In this document: positions 15,147 through 21,417 of the stretch, one piece after another
How the letters are laid out: every line of letters starts with the position of its first letter
How positions within the stretch are numbered: position 1 is the stretch's first letter
From: Bacteroidota bacterium
GTDB taxonomy: Bacteria > Bacteroidota > Bacteroidia > Flavobacteriales > Flavobacteriaceae
Assembly: GCA_023437485.1 (NCBI GenBank)
Contig: JAEZGB010000093.1
Coordinates: 1-22,288 of the forward strand
Length of the DNA stretch: 22,288 nt
Reading direction: 5' to 3'
Translations under genes and position numbers: made by a program
Notes under the pieces: model-generated
Database searches by the model: none
What the model was told of the DNA's origin: nothing
The model's input: only the letters and a program-made list of their open reading frames with translations

Positions 15147-16004
15147 ATGAAAGCATCCGTGATCATGAGCACCTACAACGCCGAGGAATGGCTTGAAAAA
15201 GTCCTCTGGGGTTTTAGCGTACAGGATGAGCGGGATTTTGAGATCGTCATTGCCGATGACGGATCGACACCCCGCACCAGGCTGCTCATCGACTCGGTTC
15301 GCGACAAATTGGGAATTCCCATAGTGCATGTGTGGCACGAGGACCACGGATTCCAAAAGACCGAAATCCTCAACAAGGCCATCGTCGCTTCGCATTCGGA
15401 TTATTTAATCTTTACCGATGGCGATTGCATCCCGCGCGCCGACTTTGTTTCCTCGCATCTTGCCCTGCGCAGGCAGGGATACTTCCTTTCGGGCGGCTAT
15501 TTCAAGCTTCCGCTCGGGATTTCGCGGGCCATATCACGCGAGGATATCGTTTCGCAAAAATGCTTCAACCTGTCATGGCTCCGAAAAAAAGGTCTTCCGG
15601 CCACTTTCAAGATCAAGAAATTGCTGGTGCGCGGATTTTGGGCAATGCTGCTCAATTCGGTGACCACGACCAAACCTTCGTGGAACGGCCACAATGCTTC
15701 GGGCTGGAAAAAGGACATCATCGCGGTGAACGGTTTCAACCAGGACATGCAGTATGGGGGCGAGGATCGTGAATTTGGCGAACGACTGAACATCTCGGGT
15801 ATCCGCGGCAGGCAAATCCGCTACAGCGCCATTTGCATCCACCTGGAGCACGAGCGCACTTACGCCAATGACGAGAGCAAGGCCAAAAACATGCTCATCC
15901 GAAAGTACAACAAGAAAAACAGGGTGACCACGGCCCGGAACGGAATCAATACGCTGCTCTTCACCGAGGAGTCCCGTGACGAGGCGGTCGCAGTCAATTA
16001 TTAA
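15147..16004 (+). CDS. GT2-family glycosyltransferase, tandem copy 1
   Basis: 285 residues with a GT-A fold. SVIMSTYNAEEWLEKVL opens the domain; ADDGS (36-40) and TDGDC are the donor and metal-binding motifs. The C-terminal part carries the galactosyltransferase-like GGEDREFGERL segment and a following AICIHLEHER. It is paralogous to the next gene across its whole length. Probably a lipopolysaccharide-core sugar transferase. The ORF ends with a 15-residue extension (TEESRDEAVAVNY region) absent from copy 2. Only 32 bp separate it from the kinase gene. Confidence 0.92.
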   Translation: MKASVIMSTYNAEEWLEKVLWGFSVQDERDFEIVIADDGSTPRTRLLIDSVRDKLGIPIVHVWHEDHGFQKTEILNKAIVASHSDYLIFTDGDCIPRADFVSSHLALRRQGYFLSGGYFKLPLGISRAISREDIVSQKCFNLSWLRKKGLPATFKIKKLLVRGFWAMLLNSVTTTKPSWNGHNASGWKKDIIAVNGFNQDMQYGGEDREFGERLNISGIRGRQIRYSAICIHLEHERTYANDESKAKNMLIRKYNKKNRVTTARNGINTLLFTEESRDEAVAVNY

Positions 16005-16030
16005 CGGGCGCAGCCCGCGAAGACACTATT

Positions 16031-16852
16031 ATGAAGATATCGGTTATCGTGAGCACCTACAATGCCGAAGAATGGCTGGAAAAAGTCCTGATCGGCTACA
16101 GCATCCAGACCTACCGCGATTTTGAAGTGATCGTGGCCGATGACGGTTCGCGCGAATCCACACGCGAGCTCATCGAGCGATATGCCGCGGAGTATCCGGT
16201 ACCGCTTCGCCATCTCTGGCATGAAGACCAGGGCTACCGCCGGCAGGAAATACTCAACGTCGCCATTGTGGAGGCTGCAAACGAATACATCATCATGACC
16301 GACGGCGACTGCATCCCGCGAAAGGATTTTGTGGAGGTGCACGCCAAATACGCCGAGAAAGGCAAATTCCTTTCCGGTGGTTACTGCAAACTTTCAATGA
16401 AGGTCTCCAAGGCCATAACCCCGGACGATATCGTGTCGCAACGGTGCTTTGACGTTTCGTGGCTCAAGCGGATGGATAAGCTCGGCTTTTCCCAGACCCT
16501 GAAGCTCGCCAGCGACGGCGTTCTTGGAACGGTGCTCGATGCCGTGACGCCCACAACGCCTTCGTTCAACAACTGCAATTCATCGGGATTCAGGGAAGAC
16601 ATGATTGCCATCAACGGCTATGACGAGCGCATGAAATACGGCGGAAGCGACCGTGAAATCGGCGAACGCCTGGAAAACGCGGGAATCAAGGGCAAACATC
16701 TCCGCCACAAGGCCATCTGCCTGCATCTGGACCACAGCCGCGGCTACAAGACCAAGGAAGGCATGGCGGCCAACATCGCCATCCGCAAAAATGTTAAGGC
16801 CAACAAAATTGTCTGGACGCCTTATGGAATCAAAAAACAGGAAAAAGTATGA
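16031..16852 (+). CDS. GT2-family glycosyltransferase, tandem copy 2
   Basis: 273 residues, aligned end to end with copy 1: SVIVSTYNAEEWLEKVLIG, ADDGS, MTDGDCIPRKDF, LSGGYCKL, ITPDDIVSQRCFDVSWL, and GGSDREIGERLENAGIKGKHLRHKAICLHLDH. The motif reads GGSDRE here but GGEDRE in copy 1; a Glu-Asp pair is usual in this family, so specificity or activity may differ. The first 20 residues are nearly identical between the copies. Its stop overlaps the epimerase start (ATGA). Confidence 0.92.
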   Translation: MKISVIVSTYNAEEWLEKVLIGYSIQTYRDFEVIVADDGSRESTRELIERYAAEYPVPLRHLWHEDQGYRRQEILNVAIVEAANEYIIMTDGDCIPRKDFVEVHAKYAEKGKFLSGGYCKLSMKVSKAITPDDIVSQRCFDVSWLKRMDKLGFSQTLKLASDGVLGTVLDAVTPTTPSFNNCNSSGFREDMIAINGYDERMKYGGSDREIGERLENAGIKGKHLRHKAICLHLDHSRGYKTKEGMAANIAIRKNVKANKIVWTPYGIKKQEKV

Positions 16853-17796
16853 GGATTCTCGTCACCGGTGCCGCCGGGTTCATCGGTTCCCACCTTTGCG
16901 AAAAGCTGCACACGCTGGGCCATGACGTGACCGGGCTTGACAATTTCAGCGACTATTACGATGAGGCGCTAAAGCGGATGAACGCCGCCGATCTCGCCGA
17001 CCTGGGCATTGCCGTCCTGGACAAGGACTTGGTCTCGAACCTTTCGGGAGTATTTGAAAGTCCGTACGATTACGTGTTCCATTTGGCCGCGCAACCGGGC
17101 ATCTCTCCTGATACAACACTTGAAGAATATGTTCGCAACAATATTTTTGCGACGCAGCGGCTCCTGGATGCGGCGGCAAATTCGGACGGGCTCAGATGCT
17201 TTGTCAATATTTCGACTTCGTCCGTTTATGGGCGTGAGGCCACGGTAGATGAAGAATCGGTACCAAAACCCATATCCTTTTACGGCACGACAAAGTGGGC
17301 CGCCGAACAACTCGTCCTGGGCTATCAGCGAGAAGGCAAGATCAGGGCGTGCTCGATGCGGCTGTACTCGGTTTACGGGCCGCGCGAAAGGCCTGAGAAA
17401 CTCTACACCAAACTCATTGAAAACCTTCACAACGGCAAACCGTTTCCCTTGTTTGAGGGCTCGGCCGGGCACCAGCGCAGTTTTACCTACGTGGGCGACA
17501 TCGTCGAGGGTCTGGCCGCCGTCATCGGGCGCGAAGACAAAGTGAACGGTGAAATCATCAATCTCGGTACCGACGAAGTCAACACCACCATGGACGGAAT
17601 CCGCGCTGTTGAGAAGATCATGGGGAAAAAGCTTGAGATTGACAACCGTCCCCCGAGGAAAGGTGACCAGCTTAAGACCGCGGCGGTAATTGACAAGGCT
17701 AAAAAACTGCTTGATTACAAGCCTTCGGTCAGCCTAAAAGACGGATTGGCCAAACAGGTGGAGTGGTACATGGCTAAATTCGGGAAGAAATCCTAA
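16849..17796 (+). CDS. NAD-dependent nucleotide-sugar epimerase/dehydratase
   Basis: 315 residues, extended short-chain dehydrogenase/reductase. Rossmann motif GAAGFIG (7-13), YDYVFHLAAQPGIS, the active-site set Ser122-Ser125 with Tyr145 and Lys149 (SFYGTTKWAAE), and LYSVYGPRERPEKLYTKLIENL. The HLAAQPG and RPEK features lean towards UDP-glucuronate/UDP-glucose 4-epimerases, but the exact substrate is not certain. It starts within the GT2 stop and converges on the GT9 gene with a 23-bp overlap. It probably supplies an activated sugar to the neighbouring transferases. Confidence 0.9.
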   Translation: MRILVTGAAGFIGSHLCEKLHTLGHDVTGLDNFSDYYDEALKRMNAADLADLGIAVLDKDLVSNLSGVFESPYDYVFHLAAQPGISPDTTLEEYVRNNIFATQRLLDAAANSDGLRCFVNISTSSVYGREATVDEESVPKPISFYGTTKWAAEQLVLGYQREGKIRACSMRLYSVYGPRERPEKLYTKLIENLHNGKPFPLFEGSAGHQRSFTYVGDIVEGLAAVIGREDKVNGEIINLGTDEVNTTMDGIRAVEKIMGKKLEIDNRPPRKGDQLKTAAVIDKAKKLLDYKPSVSLKDGLAKQVEWYMAKFGKKS

Positions 17797-18829
17797 GCAC
17801 GAAATCGCGGAGTTTATCGCCGTAGCGCGCAGGATCCAGCTTTTTGTAGAGTTGCATCGCCTGCGAACCGAACTTCTTGGCATGCTTTCCCTTGTAAACT
17901 TCGGGCTCAAAATCGCGCAGGTGCACCGCCACGTGGTCATTGCCCGCGAGCATGTTCCAAGATTCCTTGTTGACCCAGGGCGAGAACACCGTAAAAGTCG
18001 GGATGTTGAGCGCCTTGGCCATGTTCACCGCACCTCCCTCGTTCCCGATTAATGCATCGCAATGCGACAGGACTGCCAGAAAACCGCGCAGCGAATCCTG
18101 GTAACAGTCCATGATGACGTGCATTCGGGTCTCGGGTTTGCAAAGGCCGACGATCCGCAGGGCATGCGCGCGCTGCTTCGGGATGAAATTGACCAATAGC
18201 GATACGGGAGCGTTGTGAACGGCCATGTCCATCATCTGCGCCATATAGGCATCAGGCAAACTTTTATTTCCTGAACTTCCCAAAATGCTGATCATCGCCA
18301 CCGGACGTCCCTCGGGTACAAATTCACGCAACTGGGCGAGTCCCCCGGCTCGTTCCGCATCGGTAAGGTAAATTTTTGGAAAGTCGATGGTTGACGGAAC
18401 CCCGGTCAGTGCCGAGGCCAATTGCAAACGGTGGAAAATGGCCGAGCCTTCGATTTTTTGCTTCGGGACGATGGTCTTGGTGTAGAGCAATCGGGTGTAC
18501 CACTTCCTGATCCCGATCCTGGTTTTAGCCGCGCTGAAAAATGCCGGGACGATGCTTTCCCATTTGCCGTAGGCGTCGATCACCGCATCGTAGTGTTCTT
18601 TTTGAAGAGACTTTCCAAACGCGATCAATTCTCCAAAACCGCCATTTTTCGCTGGCTCAAATTCAACGATTTTATCGATAAATGGATTGTGCAGCACCAC
18701 CGGTCTGGTGTGCGGCCTGATCATGTAGTGGACTTCGGCTTCGGGAAAACGCTCCCTGACCGCCTCGCAGATCACGGTGGAGGCAAGCACGTCGCCGATC
18801 ATTTTTTGCTGGATTATTAAAACCTTCAA
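17774..18829 (-). CDS. GT9 heptosyltransferase-like glycosyltransferase, TTG start
   Basis: 351 residues if started at the TTG at 18829, giving (M)KVLIIQQKMIGDVLASTVICEAV, the usual GT9 N-terminus. A second TTG at 18847 would add six residues. No ATG is possible: in-frame TAA codons of the heptamer array lie directly upstream, and the next Met is inside the QQKMIGD motif. The C-terminal half has MISILGSSGNKSLP and LIGNEGGAVNMAKALNIPTFTVFSPW, the GT9 donor site. Likely ADP-heptose (or related) lipopolysaccharide core transferase. It follows dapD on the same strand with 46 bp between. Confidence 0.9.
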   Translation of the reverse strand: MKVLIIQQKMIGDVLASTVICEAVRERFPEAEVHYMIRPHTRPVVLHNPFIDKIVEFEPAKNGGFGELIAFGKSLQKEHYDAVIDAYGKWESIVPAFFSAAKTRIGIRKWYTRLLYTKTIVPKQKIEGSAIFHRLQLASALTGVPSTIDFPKIYLTDAERAGGLAQLREFVPEGRPVAMISILGSSGNKSLPDAYMAQMMDMAVHNAPVSLLVNFIPKQRAHALRIVGLCKPETRMHVIMDCYQDSLRGFLAVLSHCDALIGNEGGAVNMAKALNIPTFTVFSPWVNKESWNMLAGNDHVAVHLRDFEPEVYKGKHAKKFGSQAMQLYKKLDPARYGDKLRDFVLRISSRI

Positions 18830-18845
18830 GCCTCCGGTAGCCCCC

Positions 18846-18873
18846 AATTATTAATTATTAATTATTCATTATT
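18846..18873. repeat. Four-unit AATTATT heptamer array filling the dapD-GT9 gap
   Basis: Plus-strand units AATTATT, AATTATT, AATTATT and CATTATT, exactly 28 bp. Read along the genes the unit is AATAATT, which contains TAA. The array lies between the dapD stop (18878-18876) and the upstream TTG candidate of the GT9 gene (18847-18845), so the spacer consists almost only of the repeat. Confidence 0.9.
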
Positions 18874-18875
18874 AA

Positions 18876-19691
18876 TTAAACCGCAACGTCGTACTCGCGA
18901 AGCGCATCGTTAAGCGACGTCTTTAAATCAGTCGAAGGTTTGCGCCTGCCAATGATGAGCGCGCACGGAACCTGGTATTCGCCGGCCGCAAATCTCTTGG
19001 TGTAACTGCCCGGAATAACCACTGACCTCGCGGGAACAACGCCCTTGCTCTCGACGGGCTTCGGTCCTGTGACGTCGATGATTTTTGTTGATGCCGTCAA
19101 ACAGACATTCGCCCCCAAAACGGCCTCGGTTTCCACGCGAACTCCCTCGACCACGATGCATCTCGAGCCGATAAAGGCGCCGTCTTCAATGATCACCGGC
19201 GCGGCCTGCAATGGCTCTAACACTCCGCCAATGCCGACTCCGCCGCTCAAATGCACGTTCTTCCCAATCTGTGCGCAACTGCCCACCGTGGCCCAGGTAT
19301 CGACCATCGTTCCCTCATCGACATAAGCGCCGATATTCACGTAGCTTGGCATCATGATCACACCTTTTGAAATATAGGCCCCGTGGCGCGCTACCGCATG
19401 CGGCACAACGCGGATGCCTTTTGCGGCGTAATCCTTCTTGAGCGGAATTTTGTCGTGAAATTCAAAGATGCCCACCTGGTGGGTTTCCATTTTGCGGATC
19501 GGAAAGTAAAGCACCACGGCCTTTTTGATCCACTCGTTTACCTGCCAGCCATCGGGTGTGGGTTCGGCTACGCGGATGGTGCCCTCGTCAAGCAGTGTAA
19601 CAACTTTCTCAATAGAGGCGACGACTTTCGCGTCCTGCAGCAGGGAACGGTTTTCCCAGGCCTGTTCAATGGTTTCCCGCAAATGGTTCAT
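18876..19691 (-). CDS. dapD: Tetrahydrodipicolinate N-succinyltransferase
   Basis: 271 residues, the usual length for DapD. It transfers succinyl from succinyl-CoA to tetrahydrodipicolinate in the lysine/diaminopimelate pathway, in the cytoplasm as a trimer. The N-terminal helical part (MNHLRETIEQAWENRSLL) is followed by a left-handed beta-helix of hexapeptide repeats (YISKGVIMMPSYVNIGAYVDEGTMVDTWATVGSCAQIGKNVHLSGGVGIGGVLEP) and GAFIGSRCIVVEGV. The ATG at 19691 gives the normal N-terminus. A TATCTTTG box lies 14 bp upstream. Confidence 0.97.
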   Translation of the reverse strand: MNHLRETIEQAWENRSLLQDAKVVASIEKVVTLLDEGTIRVAEPTPDGWQVNEWIKKAVVLYFPIRKMETHQVGIFEFHDKIPLKKDYAAKGIRVVPHAVARHGAYISKGVIMMPSYVNIGAYVDEGTMVDTWATVGSCAQIGKNVHLSGGVGIGGVLEPLQAAPVIIEDGAFIGSRCIVVEGVRVETEAVLGANVCLTASTKIIDVTGPKPVESKGVVPARSVVIPGSYTKRFAAGEYQVPCALIIGRRKPSTDLKTSLNDALREYDVAV

Positions 19692-19705
19692 GTGGTTTGT
19701 TTTTG

Positions 19706-19713
19706 CAAAGATA
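19706..19713 (-). promoter_or_regulatory. Possible -7 box of dapD
   Basis: TATCTTTG on the minus strand is a perfect TAnnTTTG match ending 14 bp before the dapD ATG. I find no TTTG at the right distance upstream. The box lies in the 36-bp gap after the small secreted-protein gene. Confidence 0.35.
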
Positions 19714-19727
19714 ACCAATACTGAAAA

Positions 19728-20114
19728 CTATCGGGAGTTCCGGGCCAAAAGCGCCGGCGAGGGTTTTCGGGGGATCAGTTTGACCCGGTAACGGGCCCGG
19801 TTGTCATAGACAAACATTTTTGCATTGCCGATTAGCATAACCGTGACCCTGGATTTTTGCTGGTCATCGCACACATAAACAACACCTTTGTCAGGCAAAT
19901 GGGTGGTCGAGACAATGTTCAGGTCGTACTTTCGGTCAAGGCTAAGCTCAATCCGGTCATCCGAAAAAAATGCGGTTTTTAATCGTGTGTTTTTTTGTGG
20001 ACTCCAGTTCGACTGGCCATCACGCGTTGAAACCTCATAGTAATTAAAAATCCGGGTTTGCGAAAATGCGGTATAAGCCGAGGCCAGCACCAGCATAAGC
20101 AGAAAATTTTTCAT
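19728..20114 (-). CDS. Small secreted protein of unknown function
   Basis: 128 residues with a clear signal peptide (MKNFLLMLVLASAYTAFSQ). The mature part is mostly beta: TRIFNYYEVSTRDGQSNWSP, an RIELSLDRKYDLNIVSTTH stretch, GVVYVCDDQQKSRVTVMLIG and KMFVYDNRARYRVKLIPRK. I do not recognise a family. The strand-rich pattern and single Cys suggest a small periplasmic beta domain. It precedes dapD by 36 bp on the same strand, but nothing in the sequence links it to lysine synthesis. Confidence 0.7.
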   Translation of the reverse strand: MKNFLLMLVLASAYTAFSQTRIFNYYEVSTRDGQSNWSPQKNTRLKTAFFSDDRIELSLDRKYDLNIVSTTHLPDKGVVYVCDDQQKSRVTVMLIGNAKMFVYDNRARYRVKLIPRKPSPALLARNSR

Positions 20115-20201
20115 ATTCAGGCGATTGGGGAAAATCAGAACGGTGGGAAGTCGTGGATATTTTAACCCACATTTGTTAAATTTTATATTTTTATCAGAAT
20201 T

Positions 20202-20230
20202 ATTTACTCACGCCGGTGCATTGAGTAAAT
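20202..20230. promoter_or_regulatory. 9-bp inverted repeat upstream of the META lipoprotein gene
   Basis: ATTTACTCA (20202-20210), an 11-bp gap and TGAGTAAAT (20222-20230) form a perfect inverted repeat. A weak -7 box (TAAATTTA, 20226-20233) overlaps its right arm, so a repressor bound here could block the promoter. A hairpin in the leader RNA is the alternative. Confidence 0.5.
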
Positions 20231-20250
20231 TTATAAATCAATCGATGCCG

Positions 20251-20967
20251 ATGAAATATCTGCTCATTTTCCTGCTGTTAACTGCCTGCCAAAAGCGCGA
20301 GGCTACCGTTGCGCCTGCGAAAATTCCGGTCAAGTCACAGAATTTGGGCTATATGGGCACTTACGAGAACCGGTGCGCACATTGCGATGAACCCAAAATT
20401 TCGCTGCAGATTTCGGAAAACTTCACCTACACGCTGGAGGGAACCGTTAAATCCAAGGGAAAGTACCGTTGGTCGGCTGATGGGAAATCGCTCATACTGG
20501 CCAGGCGCGGGCTTCCGGATGTGGTTTTGAAGGTCTCCGGCCCCGCATTGGTGTTTATCTCTACCGGCGATACTTTGCATAAGGCCACAGAACAAAAGTT
20601 GCCTGATTCCAGTGCCGGGACCATTCCTGAGGGCCGGTGGATGCTGATCGAACTCAAGGGGAAGGCCACACGCAAGTTGCAGAAGCAGCTGCCTTTCATG
20701 ACCGTTGAGAGCCCTACGCAATTCACCGCCTTCGCGGGCTGCAACAGCATCGGCGGCAAATTTAAGGTCAATGGTTATTCGATTGAATTTTACGATGTAG
20801 TTCAGACTGAAATGGCCTGCAGTGGCGCCGACCTTGAGGCACCGTTTGTTGAAATGTTTTCGCTGGCCGATAATTTCATCGTCAACGGGAAATCACTGCA
20901 ACTTCGCAAGGGACAGTCGGTCATGGCAAAATTTGAAGCGGTCGCGGGTTCCGATGAGAGCCGGTAA
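20251..20967 (+). CDS. Lipoprotein with NlpE-like and META (HslJ-like) domains
   Basis: 238 residues from the ATG at 20251 (an in-frame ATG at 20245 adds two). The lipobox LLTAC (Cys13) marks an exported lipoprotein. Residues 33-110 resemble the NlpE N-terminal barrel, with the CxxC pair Cys42/Cys45 (ENRCAHCDEP) and TYTLEGTVKSKGKYRWSADG. Residues 128-230 are a META domain: EGRWMLIEL, FAGCNSIGGKFKV, and the TEMACSG signature. Proteins of this layout are envelope-stress or copper-related in enterobacteria; here the role is not established. The gene starts after a 9-bp inverted repeat. Confidence 0.85.
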   Translation: MKYLLIFLLLTACQKREATVAPAKIPVKSQNLGYMGTYENRCAHCDEPKISLQISENFTYTLEGTVKSKGKYRWSADGKSLILARRGLPDVVLKVSGPALVFISTGDTLHKATEQKLPDSSAGTIPEGRWMLIELKGKATRKLQKQLPFMTVESPTQFTAFAGCNSIGGKFKVNGYSIEFYDVVQTEMACSGADLEAPFVEMFSLADNFIVNGKSLQLRKGQSVMAKFEAVAGSDESR

Positions 20968-21000
20968 TGTTTAAAATCCGAACTTAGCAAGAAAAATATC

Positions 21001-21417
21001 ATGCCTCGAATCATGGCCATTGATTATGGCGAAAAGCGCACCGGGCTTGCCGTCACCGACGAATTGCAGATAATCGCTTCGGGCCTTGAAACCGTTCCAA
21101 CCAAAGATGTTTTTGACTATTTGACAATGTATTTTGAACGCGAGGATGTGCGCAAGGTGCTTATTGGCGATCCGCGGCAGATGGACAACTCACCATCCGA
21201 GATTGCCGCTCAAGCCGATGAATTTGCCGTTAAATTTTCAAGATTGTTTCCCCAGATTGAAGTGGTCCGGGTGGACGAGCGGTTTACCTCCAAAATGGCT
21301 ATGCGCACACTGGCTGAGAGCGGCGTCAAAAAAAGCAAGCGGCGCGACAAACCGTTGCTGGACCAGATTTCGGCCACCATCCTTTTACAGGATTACCTCT
21401 TACGACGAATGATTTGA
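21001..21417 (+). CDS. ruvX: Putative Holliday junction resolvase / pre-16S rRNA nuclease (YqgF/RuvX)
   Basis: 138 residues, the normal size. An RNase H-like fold with the first catalytic Asp in MAIDYGEKRTGLAVTD (Asp8), the IGDPRQMD loop, the VDERFTSKMA motif and the final acidic segment LLDQISATILLQDYL. In E. coli the YqgF homologue matures 16S rRNA ends; the Holliday-junction role is historical. It follows the META gene by 33 bp and converges on the FUSC-like gene with an 18-bp overlap. Confidence 0.95.
   Translation: MPRIMAIDYGEKRTGLAVTDELQIIASGLETVPTKDVFDYLTMYFEREDVRKVLIGDPRQMDNSPSEIAAQADEFAVKFSRLFPQIEVVRVDERFTSKMAMRTLAESGVKKSKRRDKPLLDQISATILLQDYLLRRMI

Noticed and set aside
16005..16017. 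CGGGC-GCA-GCCCG hairpin between the two GT2 genes as a terminator
   Set aside because: A 5-bp stem with a 3-nt loop and no T-run after it, inside an apparent operon; too weak to call.
20172..20210. TTTG at 20172 with a downstream AT-rich stretch as a full promoter for the META gene
   Set aside because: No acceptable TAnnTTTG at 19-21 bp spacing; only the weak box overlapping the inverted repeat remains.
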